From: Jejuia algarum
GTDB taxonomy: Bacteria; Bacteroidota; Bacteroidia; Flavobacteriales; Flavobacteriaceae
Direction: 5' to 3'
Assembly (NCBI GenBank): GCA_947495775.1
Contig: CANMAQ010000004.1
Location: 186,001 to 250,000 of the forward strand
DNA length: 64,000 nucleotides
Made by a program: the position numbers and the translations under genes. Positions 25,305 to 32,816 of this stretch are shown in pieces. The notes under the pieces were generated by a model. That model did not search any database and was not told where the DNA came from. It saw nothing but the letters and a program-made list of their open reading frames with translations. Position 1 is the first letter of the stretch, and the number at the start of each line of letters is the position of its first letter.

Positions 25305-25808
25305 TTATTTTAAAGTTAAAGGGATTCCAGAGATCATTACGGTGGCTTTATTAGCATGCTTTGCAATATGTTGATTCATCCAACCCTGTAGTTCTGTAAA
25401 TTTACGCCCTATTTCGGTTTGGGCATGTACACCCATACCTATTTCATTAGAAATAATGATAATATGGGCCTCTAAATCGCGTAATTTATCAAATTCTATT
25501 TTGGCTAGCTCTAAACTTTCGGCAACATTATTTTGAGTATCCATGTAGAAATTAGTAAGCCAAAGCGTTACACAGTCAATCACCACCACATCGTGAGGCG
25601 CTATAACCGCAGCGATATTTTTCTCTTCTTCTATAGACGTCCAACGCGCATCTCTGTCTGCAATATGCCTGTCAATACGCTTTCTGTGATCATCATCCCA
25701 AATACGAGAAGTGGCTATATATTTTGGAGTTGGCGAAAACGATAGGGCTAAATCTTGTGCAAAATTACTTTTACCAGAGCGTTCTCCTCCTGTTATGTAA
25801 TGTATCAT
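25305..25808 (-). CDS. cobU: Adenosylcobinamide kinase/guanylyltransferase
   Basis: About 167 residues from ATG at 25808; an upstream TTG at 25835 would add nine residues before the natural start MIHYITGG. The P-loop GGERSGKS lies at 7-14, followed by YIATSRIWDDDHRKRIDRH with the guanylylated His region and IISNEIGMGV, all as in CobU/CobP. It phosphorylates adenosylcobinamide and attaches GMP. First gene of the minus-strand cob operon, diverging from the riboswitch and BtuB-type receptor gene. No riboswitch is visible on its own side. Confidence 0.94.
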   Translation of the reverse strand: MIHYITGGERSGKSNFAQDLALSFSPTPKYIATSRIWDDDHRKRIDRHIADRDARWTSIEEEKNIAAVIAPHDVVVIDCVTLWLTNFYMDTQNNVAESLELAKIEFDKLRDLEAHIIIISNEIGMGVHAQTEIGRKFTELQGWMNQHIAKHANKATVMISGIPLTLK

Positions 25809-25873
25809 TGCTGGTTTTGGATTAATTTTAAACAAATATTATGCTTTTTTGAGAAATAACGTGATAAAACTGT

Positions 25874-25902
25874 TTTGTTTCTAAAAATAGAGCCTACATT
25901 TG
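25874..25902 (+). promoter_or_regulatory. Promoter of the riboswitch-btuB transcript
   Basis: TTTG at 25874-25877 and TACATTTG at 25895-25902, separated by 17 bp, match the Bacteroidota -33/-7 pattern (TTG, 17-23 bp, TAnnTTTG). Transcription would start just before the riboswitch P1 stem. Confidence 0.7.
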
Positions 25903-25908
25903 CAGCGA

Positions 25909-26090
25909 ATTTTGGTACCGTCTTAGTTATATGAGATGGTTTAAAAGGGAATCTAGTGAAATGCTAGAGCTGTACCCGCAACTGTAAGCTACAACGCTTC
26001 ATGTTACACTTCTATAGTCACTGTTATATTTTAATTGTAATGGGAAGACCAACATGAGGACGCAAGCCAGGAGACCTGCCGTATTCAAAA
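25909..26090 (+). promoter_or_regulatory. Cobalamin riboswitch
   Basis: The conserved elements appear in order: AAAAGGGAA at 25943-25951, the GAGCTGTACCCGCAACTGTAAG core split across 25967-25988, GGGAAGACC near 26042-26050, ATGAGGACG, and the B12 box AAGCCAGGAGACCTGCC at 26064-26080. The outer pairing TTTTG/CAAAA closes P1 (about 25909-25915 with 26086-26090). The region up to the ATG holds a small hairpin (26101-26107 with 26115-26121) that could act as expression platform. Adenosylcobalamin should repress the receptor gene downstream. Confidence 0.96.
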
Positions 26091-26162
26091 ACAATAAGTT
26101 AAACTTTCGGGATAAAAGTTTACGTGTAAAATTACATGCAACTCTCGAGTAATTAGATTAAA

Positions 26163-28028
26163 ATGAACAAAAAAACAAAAGTTTTTAGTGCCTTGTGTTT
26201 AGGGGTATCTATGATGGGATGGGCACAAAATGCCGACGAAAAAGAAGCGGCATTAGAGCAATTAGAGGAGGTGGTCATTTCAGACTCTCGTTTTGCCTTA
26301 AAACGTGAAAACTCTGGTAAGACAGTAATTAAAATCTCAAAAGAACAGATCGAGCGCAACCAAGGCCGTTCTGTAGCTCAATTAATTAATGCACAGTCTG
26401 GTTTTGAAATTACAGGAAGCAGAAGTAATGCAGGTCAAAATTTAGGCGTGTCTGTGCGTGGTGGACGTAACCGCCAAGTACTCGTTTTAATAGATGGGGT
26501 TCAGGTTAATGATCCGTCTCAATTAAGTGGAGAATATGATTTTAGACTTTTAAACTTAAATCAAATAGAATCTATAGAAATTATAAAAGGAGCAGCGAGT
26601 ACCTTGTATGGTAGTGGTGCAGCTACTGCGGTTATAAACATTACGAGTAAGAAGGCCGCACCTAAAGACATTCAAGCGGTATTCACATCTTCTCTAGGAA
26701 CCAATCAAGCAGAGTTTGAACAGGATTATGACATTGCTAGTTTTGATAATACAGTAGCTTTAAATGGAACCTTAGATAAGTTTACATACCGTACCTCATT
26801 TAGTCATCAGTTTTCTGACGGGGTGTCGGCAGCTCTTTCAGACGCTAATGAAAAGGAAACGTATTCTAAATATGCATTAGATCTTAATTTAGGGTATAAA
26901 TTTTCTAAGGCCTTATCTGTTAATGTTTATGGAAATTATACAGATTTAGATGCTGAAATAGATGGGTTTGATGCTAATTTTTCTTTGGTAGACACAGACG
27001 ATTCTTTTACGAATTCGCAAACACGTGTTGGCATTGCATCTAAGTATGACTATGAAAATGGAAGTGTAAACTTAAATGCTGCTTATAGCAAGTACGAACG
27101 CGAATTTTTTGCGAGTTTTGCCTCTGTTTTCGAATCTGAAAACTATATTATTGACGCTTACAATAAGTACGTATTTAATGATACGTATTATACAATAGTA
27201 GGGCTTAATGTCTTAGATAATAGATCTGTTTTCGCAGAAACACAATCGTTTACAAGTGTGGATCCTTATGCAAATGTGGTTTACGTTTCTGAATATGGTT
27301 TGAATTTCAACCTAGGAGGGCGCTTAAATAACCACAGCGAATATGGCACGCAATTTACTTATAACATAAACCCTTCTTATACTTTTAATAAAACGGAAGC
27401 GGGGTATGTTAAAGTATTTGGATCTTACAGCACGTCTTTTATAGCGCCATCGTTGCCACAATTATTTGGATTTTTTGGGCCTAATCCTGATTTAGAACCA
27501 GAAGAGAATACAACTATAGAAGGTGGTGTAGAATATAAATTGAATGCAAAGTACAGAGTATCTGGTCTATTTTTTACTAGAGATGAAGAGAATACGGTAC
27601 AATTTATAAATGGTGGGTATCTTAATGCAGAAGAAGACTTAACGGCTAGAGGTGTTGAGGTTGAATTTACTGCGCAGCCCTTAGAGAAATTATCGATTAC
27701 AGCCAACTATACCTTTACAGAATACAAAGATACTGCTGCACCTCGAATTCCGAAGCATAAAGGAAATTTAGAATTAGGATATGCATTTACAGATGCTACG
27801 TTTGCATCTTTAACCTATCAGTATACGGGAGAACGATTCGAAAATAGCTTTACGCCAGATCTAGAAGATTTTAATTTATTTAATTTTTATGGTAGCCATA
27901 GCTTAAAAGATAGTCCTTTAAAAGTGTTTGTCGCTGTAGACAATATTTTAAATGAGGAGTACCAAGATGTTCCAGGTTTTGTGTCTTTAGGTAGAAACGC
28001 TAGAATAGGTATACAACTAACATTCTAA
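26163..28028 (+). CDS. btuB: TonB-dependent vitamin B12 receptor
   Basis: 621 residues. A signal peptide ends at WAQ. Then EEVVISDSRF (TonB-box-like region), the plug domain with SVRGGRNRQVLVLIDGVQVND and IEIIKGAASTLYGSGAATAVI, and a 22-strand barrel ending in ARIGIQLTF with terminal Phe. The length is typical for BtuB and short for a siderophore receptor. The riboswitch directly upstream identifies the ligand as a cobalamin. It would pass corrinoid to the periplasmic binding lipoprotein encoded at 18684. A bidirectional terminator follows. Confidence 0.94.
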   Translation: MNKKTKVFSALCLGVSMMGWAQNADEKEAALEQLEEVVISDSRFALKRENSGKTVIKISKEQIERNQGRSVAQLINAQSGFEITGSRSNAGQNLGVSVRGGRNRQVLVLIDGVQVNDPSQLSGEYDFRLLNLNQIESIEIIKGAASTLYGSGAATAVINITSKKAAPKDIQAVFTSSLGTNQAEFEQDYDIASFDNTVALNGTLDKFTYRTSFSHQFSDGVSAALSDANEKETYSKYALDLNLGYKFSKALSVNVYGNYTDLDAEIDGFDANFSLVDTDDSFTNSQTRVGIASKYDYENGSVNLNAAYSKYEREFFASFASVFESENYIIDAYNKYVFNDTYYTIVGLNVLDNRSVFAETQSFTSVDPYANVVYVSEYGLNFNLGGRLNNHSEYGTQFTYNINPSYTFNKTEAGYVKVFGSYSTSFIAPSLPQLFGFFGPNPDLEPEENTTIEGGVEYKLNAKYRVSGLFFTRDEENTVQFINGGYLNAEEDLTARGVEVEFTAQPLEKLSITANYTFTEYKDTAAPRIPKHKGNLELGYAFTDATFASLTYQYTGERFENSFTPDLEDFNLFNFYGSHSLKDSPLKVFVAVDNILNEEYQDVPGFVSLGRNARIGIQLTF

Positions 28029-28052
28029 TAAAACATACGCTATATACTACAC

Positions 28053-28086
28053 AAAAAAAATGCTACTTTTTAAGTAGCATTTTTTT
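28053..28086 (+). terminator. Rho-independent terminator after btuB
   Basis: A 9-bp stem ATGCTACTT/AAGTAGCAT (28060-28068 with 28072-28080) is extended by A and T runs on both sides and has a 3-nt loop. It is symmetric and may also stop transcription from the minus strand. Confidence 0.9.
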
Positions 28087-28183
28087 GTTCGTATAAAATG
28101 ATTAATACCGAATACGAGGTTTATGTATAACGAAGGGAACTTTAGGTATACTCTAGATAAGAATACACCAGTTCAGTTAGCCG

Positions 28184-29614
28184 TTAGTCAATAAACATAC
28201 CACCTTCATGAGGTCTAAAATCGCTATTATCAATTAAAGGCAAGGTTTCATGCACAACCTTAGATTTTTTTTGAGATGTCTTTAATGTAGCGCCAGTAAT
28301 GTTTGCAATGGCACGAGCCAACATAGGTTCGTCAAGCGTACCAATAGTGCCTAGATTGAAAACATTTTCGAAAAAGGGTAGAGTTGGCACTAACCCCGTA
28401 GCAGGCACAGATTGGTTGTCGTTGTTTATACCATTGGCTATAATAGGCTGCATGGCGTAGGTATGGCTTGGGTTTGGATTGTTTCTTGAAAAATCTGGAG
28501 AATCGTATAAAGTACGCGAAGCTTGGGTTTTACCGACGGTATTAGACCCAATATGCGTTACAGGAATATAAGCATTTAAGCTGTTAATGAGACCTTCACT
28601 TGCCGAAGCCGATAAGCCCGTTGCTAAAACATGAAGGCTGTTTAAGCCCAAACTATTGATAGCCCCACTACCATCGGGTAGCGTATCTATAAAATTAAAA
28701 TCCCTATTGTTACCTTGGCTTGTTTCATTAAACACCAAACGTTGTACGAGGTCTCCTGTAAATTGGCCTGTAATCATACTTGCCAATGCGGCCATGGCAG
28801 CTACAGAGCCTCCTGGATTGTATCTTAAATCTAATACCAATTGTTGTACATTATTAGCTCTAAAATTGGCAAAAGCGGTGTTGAGTTCGTTTTCAGAACC
28901 TCTAATAAAGCCATTATACATCAAATAGCCTATGTTTTGCCCTTGAACTTCAAAAACCTCAGCGCTAAAAATAGGAGCTTCTGTAAATTCAGTCTTTTCT
29001 AAAGTAATTGTAGTTTCTGTAGGGGTAATGCTATCATCACTACTGTCGTTAGGCGTGCCATTGTCGTTGTAAGTTGCAATGTTTAGTGTAAAACGCTCTG
29101 GCTCTAATAAGGCCCCGAAATTGGTTTCAGTTAGAGGCGTACCGTCTATAGCATAAAAAATAGCACCGCGTTTTAAGCCTTTAAGATCGGCATCACTGCC
29201 TGGTAGTACCAAACGTACGATACCAATAACAGCATCACTATTAGGAGCAAAAGCACGGTAAAGTTCCATTCCTGTGGTGCGCGAAGTGCCACTAAAATTT
29301 TGTTCTAAAGCAAAAAAATCATCGACAATCCAGCTAAATTTGTCCACATTTTGGCGGTCAAAAATGAGGCTATTAAAAAGTTGATCTGGCGTTTCAAACG
29401 TATTGAGATAATTAAAATAATCGCTGCTATTAAGGCTGGTAAACCTATCGTCTGCCAAATCTGGAATTTCACTTTTATACAAATAAAAACGATTCATGCC
29501 TCTCCAAACGAAGTCACTAATTTCACTGGTTTCAATAGGGGTGTCATCTTCATCCTCAAAACAGCTTGTTAGCGAAAAGAAACAAAGTAATAGTAAAGGA
29601 ATAACCGTTTTCAT
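28184..29614 (-). CDS. S41 family (C-terminal processing-like) peptidase, lipoprotein
   Basis: About 476 residues from ATG at 29614 (MKTVIPLL); a TTG three codons upstream is also in frame. The signal peptide ends in LTSC. A PDZ-like region with GSDADLKGLKRGAIFYAIDG spans about 130-180. The S41 core follows: LVLDLRYNPGGSV, the nucleophile region GLSASASEGL and the Lys in VGKTQ. It is a cell-envelope protease of the Bacteroidota CtpA-like type. Substrates are unknown. Monocistronic. Confidence 0.9.
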   Translation of the reverse strand: MKTVIPLLLLCFFSLTSCFEDEDDTPIETSEISDFVWRGMNRFYLYKSEIPDLADDRFTSLNSSDYFNYLNTFETPDQLFNSLIFDRQNVDKFSWIVDDFFALEQNFSGTSRTTGMELYRAFAPNSDAVIGIVRLVLPGSDADLKGLKRGAIFYAIDGTPLTETNFGALLEPERFTLNIATYNDNGTPNDSSDDSITPTETTITLEKTEFTEAPIFSAEVFEVQGQNIGYLMYNGFIRGSENELNTAFANFRANNVQQLVLDLRYNPGGSVAAMAALASMITGQFTGDLVQRLVFNETSQGNNRDFNFIDTLPDGSGAINSLGLNSLHVLATGLSASASEGLINSLNAYIPVTHIGSNTVGKTQASRTLYDSPDFSRNNPNPSHTYAMQPIIANGINNDNQSVPATGLVPTLPFFENVFNLGTIGTLDEPMLARAIANITGATLKTSQKKSKVVHETLPLIDNSDFRPHEGGMFID

Positions 29615-29829
29615 ATCATGCAATTTTATAAAGTAGTCTATAAAACTTTAAATTTACTTACATTATTGTGTAATTAAAAATAATAAAAGAAATCTTGGTA
29701 TACATTTGGCATGTAACAAAATGGATGTTGCATCGTCATGCTAGTATAAGACCATCTAAAACAATAGGTTGTTATGTAAACGCAACGTTTTAGAATGGTG
29801 GCAAAAAAGATAAAATGAAGCGCCTAAAA

Positions 29830-29862
29830 ATGTGTGCTCACTTAAACAAAACCAAAGGATGA
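29830..29862 (+). CDS. Possible 10-codon leader peptide before the sigma factor gene
   Basis: ATG at 29830 opens the frame MCAHLNKTKG, ending in TGA at 29860-29862, which overlaps the sigma factor ATG as ATGA. This arrangement could couple translation. It is short enough to arise by chance, and no binding-site evidence supports it. Confidence 0.15.
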   Translation: MCAHLNKTKG

Positions 29863-30368
29863 CTCCAAATGAGTTTTTAGAACTAATAGCACCTTTTAAG
29901 GATCGTGTATACCGTTTGGCAAAGCGTTTGCTTAGGTCTACAGAAGAAGCGGAAGATGCTACCCAAGAGGTATTATTAAAACTTTGGACACATAAGCGAA
30001 AGATAAAGGATTATAAAAATGTGGCGGCTTTTTCTATGACGATGACAAAAAATTTTTGTTACGATAAACTAAAGTCAAAACAGGCGCAACATTTAAAAAT
30101 TGCAGATACAGATTATGAAGAAAAAAATATGCCATTACAACGGCAAATAGAATTGAATGATAGTATAAATTGGGTGGAACGCATTATTGCAGAGCTTCCA
30201 GAACAGCAGCGTATCATTATTCAATTACGAGATGTAGAAGGTTACGATTTTAAAGCGATAGCCCAACTTTTAGAGCTCAATCCCACTGCGGTTAGAGTTG
30301 CACTCTCTAGAGCGCGAAAAAAAATAAGAATACGTTTAACAGAAATCCATAATTATGGCATTACATGA
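29859..30368 (+). CDS. ECF-type RNA polymerase sigma factor
   Basis: About 169 residues from ATG at 29859 (MTPNEFLEL). An in-frame GTG at 29832 would add nine residues. Region 2 contains RLAKRLLRSTEEAEDATQEV and KNFCYDKLKSK; region 4 has LPEQQRIIIQLRDVEGYDF and the recognition helix with NPTAVRVALSRARKK. Standard ECF architecture. Its end overlaps the next gene (anti-sigma-like membrane protein) by 14 bp, and a DUF4252 gene completes the operon, a recurrent arrangement in Flavobacteriia. Confidence 0.93.
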   Translation: MTPNEFLELIAPFKDRVYRLAKRLLRSTEEAEDATQEVLLKLWTHKRKIKDYKNVAAFSMTMTKNFCYDKLKSKQAQHLKIADTDYEEKNMPLQRQIELNDSINWVERIIAELPEQQRIIIQLRDVEGYDFKAIAQLLELNPTAVRVALSRARKKIRIRLTEIHNYGIT

Positions 30369-30837
30369 GATAGAACGCTTAATAGAAGCGTACGAGAAAG
30401 GAGAGACAAATCTTAGAGAAGAAGAGGTGTTAAAACGCTATTTCTCTAAAGAAGATGTGGCCGCACATTTAAAGATGTATCAGCCCATGTTTCAATACTA
30501 TTCAGAAAATAGAGCAGAACAATTTACTAGAAAATTACCTTTAACGACGCCTTTTAGATACAAATGGTTGTCTGTTGCCGCTGTATTGGCAATAGCATTT
30601 GGAATTTATACCACCAAAAGGCCTATGGGGTGTCAAGAAGATATTGTAGGCACGTTTTGCAAACCAGAAGAGGCTTTAAAAGAAGTGTCTCAAACTTTAA
30701 TGGTAATTTCAAACCTCTTTAATAAAGGCACTGCAACTGTAAATTATTTAGAACCTCTAAACGAAGGTACTGCGATGCTTAATTATTTAAATGAAATAGA
30801 AAAATCAACAGCTATAATTTTTAAAACAAACCCTTAA
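30355..30837 (+). CDS. Anti-sigma factor-like membrane protein
   Basis: 160 residues with a cytosolic N-terminal part (residues 1-68) holding EIERLIEAYEKGETNLREEE, one membrane helix at about 71-86 and a periplasmic tail of ~70 residues with two cysteines. Overlap with the ECF sigma gene by 14 bp and this topology are what is expected of an anti-sigma factor. No classic zinc (ZAS) motif is present, which is usual for Bacteroidota versions. The role is inferred from context. Confidence 0.7.
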   Translation: MALHEIERLIEAYEKGETNLREEEVLKRYFSKEDVAAHLKMYQPMFQYYSENRAEQFTRKLPLTTPFRYKWLSVAAVLAIAFGIYTTKRPMGCQEDIVGTFCKPEEALKEVSQTLMVISNLFNKGTATVNYLEPLNEGTAMLNYLNEIEKSTAIIFKTNP

Positions 30838-30847
30838 AACGATACTC

Positions 30848-31441
30848 ATGAAAAATTTAAACATAAAAATAAAACACAGTATGTATACAAAATTAAACCT
30901 ATTATTATTAGCGCTTTTAGTCGTGCCGTTTACACTTATGGCTCAAAAAAATGTTTTCGAAAAATACAGCGATAGTCCAGAGGTAACCTATGTAAATATT
31001 AAACCTAAAATGTTTCAAATGATCGCAAACATTGGTATTGATACCGACGATGCAGAGGCCAAGGCTTATATGGATATGGTGAAAAGTATTACGAGTTTTA
31101 AAACCATTGTGACTGGAAACGCGGCTATTACAGCCGATATTGCCAAATGGGTAAAATCACGTTCCAGCAGTTTAGAAGAATTAATGGAGGTTAAAGATGA
31201 AGGCAGTAAAGTGAGTTTTTACATTAAAGAAGGTAAAGATGCAGACCATGTTAACGAGCTGCTAATTTTTGTTAATGGGATTGATGCTTTTATAAAAGAA
31301 GATATCGAAATTAATGGAAAAAAACGCAATATAGAAACCGTAGTTGTTGCGATGACAGGCGATATTGATTTAAATCAAATCTCTAAGCTTACCCAAAAAA
31401 TGAATATTCCTGGAGGTAACCATTTACAGGAAAAGCGTTAA
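30848..31441 (+). CDS. DUF4252 exported protein
   Basis: 197 residues. A signal peptide ends at LMAQ; the ATG at 30881 is an alternative start that would give a shorter signal. The mature part (VFEKYSDSPEVTYVNIKPKM, later SFYIKEGKDADHVNELLIF and a GDIDLNQI-like end) matches DUF4252, a family of unknown function that accompanies ECF sigma/anti-sigma pairs in Bacteroidota. It lies 10 bp after the anti-sigma gene. No lipobox Cys is visible. A hairpin follows. Confidence 0.85.
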   Translation: MKNLNIKIKHSMYTKLNLLLLALLVVPFTLMAQKNVFEKYSDSPEVTYVNIKPKMFQMIANIGIDTDDAEAKAYMDMVKSITSFKTIVTGNAAITADIAKWVKSRSSSLEELMEVKDEGSKVSFYIKEGKDADHVNELLIFVNGIDAFIKEDIEINGKKRNIETVVVAMTGDIDLNQISKLTQKMNIPGGNHLQEKR

Positions 31442-31461
31442 TTGAAATACATAAATTTTAC

Positions 31462-31502
31462 AAATACCCTCTTTAGTCTTACATAGGCTGTTGAGGGTAT
31501 TT
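31462..31502 (+). terminator. Stem-loop terminator
   Basis: A 10-bp stem (31462-31471 with 31493-31502, AAATACCCTC arm) with a 21-nt loop and a short T run. It ends the sigma/anti-sigma/DUF4252 transcript. Confidence 0.6.
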
Positions 31503-31894
31503 TGTGTTTATAGGTATGGCATACAGTTTACAGTTATAAAAAAGGTGTTTTATGAAAGCAGATGTTTTTTACTAATGCATAAACCGTATTTTATGTAATT
31601 AGAAGAATTTTATTACGACAAAGTTTTTGTTAGTTTAAACCGTAAAAACGATGTTATTTTAATGCACTGAAAATTAGAGAAACATGGAGTAAAAGCCTAA
31701 AGATGTAAGTGTTTGATTATGATTTGTTTGTAGGTTTTTTTCGACTGTTTTTTATAAAAAACCTTTTACTAACAGTTGTTCGAAAAATAAAGTTGTTGGG
31801 CTAGAAAAAGCTGCATAGAATGTATATAATTTTTAATTTTGAAACCAAAAATGGCAATTTAGAACATAGTATAGAACCTTAAATTTAACGACAA
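31503..31894. other. Noncoding stretch upstream of the LytTR gene
   Basis: AT-rich, without a convincing frame or RNA gene. A TAnnTTTG match (TAATTTTG) lies at 31834-31841, about 165 bp before the regulator start, with no -33 partner at normal spacing. Its use as a promoter is uncertain. Confidence 0.35.
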
Positions 31895-31929
31895 ACCGTT
31901 AGTGGCTTCTCTCAGCTATTTACGTTAAT
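31895..31929 (+). promoter_or_regulatory. Pair of LytTR-type half-sites
   Basis: ACCGTTAGT (31895-31903) and TACGTTAAT (31921-31929) both fully match the LytTR consensus [TA][AC][CA]GTTN[AG][TG]. The gap is 17 nt, longer than the usual 12-13. They lie 77-111 bp before the LytTR regulator gene, suggesting autoregulation. Confidence 0.45.
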
Positions 31930-32005
31930 GTTATGAATCACATCCAATATAAGACCGCTTGTAAGCGTTTTCTATTAAAAATAGGATCTGCTTTTTTAAA
32001 ACTTT

Positions 32006-32788
32006 ATGGATGTACAAATGAAAAAGAAAATGTTAAAATGTATAATAGTAGACGATCAAGATAGAGACCGCCAAAATCTTAGAATGTTACTACAGACCTA
32101 CTGTCCAGATGTAAATGTTTTGGCAGAGGCTAATGATAGTGCGTCGTTGTTAGAGGTATTATCACAATGCGAACCAGATATTATTTTTTTAGATATCCAA
32201 ATTGGAAAAAGTACGTGCTTCGATATTTTAGATGATTTCAATATAAATACCCAGAACTTTAAAATTATTTTCGTGACGGGATCTGAAGATTATGCCATAA
32301 AAGGATACAGCTACAACGGCATAGATTATATTTTAAAACCCATACTCCCCGAAAAGCTTATAAAAGTTTTGTACAAGGCCAAACAGCTCATTACAACAGA
32401 ACAGACCAATAAAAAGTCTATAGAAAGTTTTGATACCTTGTATGGCACCTTATCCCAGTCTACCAAAATTCATATACGAGACGGTAAAAATGTCTATTTG
32501 TATAACCCAAGCGATATCTTATGCTTTATAGGAGGACGAAATTATACCACCGTTAAATTAGCAGATAATACCGAAATTGTAACGATTCAAAAATTAAAAG
32601 AGTTTGAATCGCTGCTTACACAAACAGCTTTTTTTAGAGTACACAGGTCATACATTGTAAATTTATCGCACATTACGTCTTTTTCAAGAGAAGAGGGGTG
32701 CTTTGTGTGCCTAGGCAATGACATACAAGTGCCAGTCTCTAAAAATTATAAAAAACAGCTTATAGCCAAAATACAAGTAGAAGGTTAA
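32006..32788 (+). CDS. LytTR-type response regulator
   Basis: 260 residues; ATG codons at residues 5 and 9 are alternative starts. Receiver domain: acidic pair DD at 16-17, phospho-acceptor Asp63 in FLDIQIG, Thr91 and Lys111. The LytTR DNA-binding domain follows from about 150 with FIGGRNYTTVKLAD and AFFRVHRSYIVNLSHI. It binds direct repeats upstream of target promoters. The histidine kinase gene follows after 28 bp, so the two form one two-component system. Confidence 0.94.
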   Translation: MDVQMKKKMLKCIIVDDQDRDRQNLRMLLQTYCPDVNVLAEANDSASLLEVLSQCEPDIIFLDIQIGKSTCFDILDDFNINTQNFKIIFVTGSEDYAIKGYSYNGIDYILKPILPEKLIKVLYKAKQLITTEQTNKKSIESFDTLYGTLSQSTKIHIRDGKNVYLYNPSDILCFIGGRNYTTVKLADNTEIVTIQKLKEFESLLTQTAFFRVHRSYIVNLSHITSFSREEGCFVCLGNDIQVPVSKNYKKQLIAKIQVEG

Positions 32789-32816
32789 TTCATTCTTAAC
32801 GCCTATAGAACTAACA

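Noticed and set aside
31933..32058. 41-codon plus-strand frame overlapping the start of the LytTR regulator gene
   Set aside because: It runs out of frame into a clearly real gene and has no independent support.
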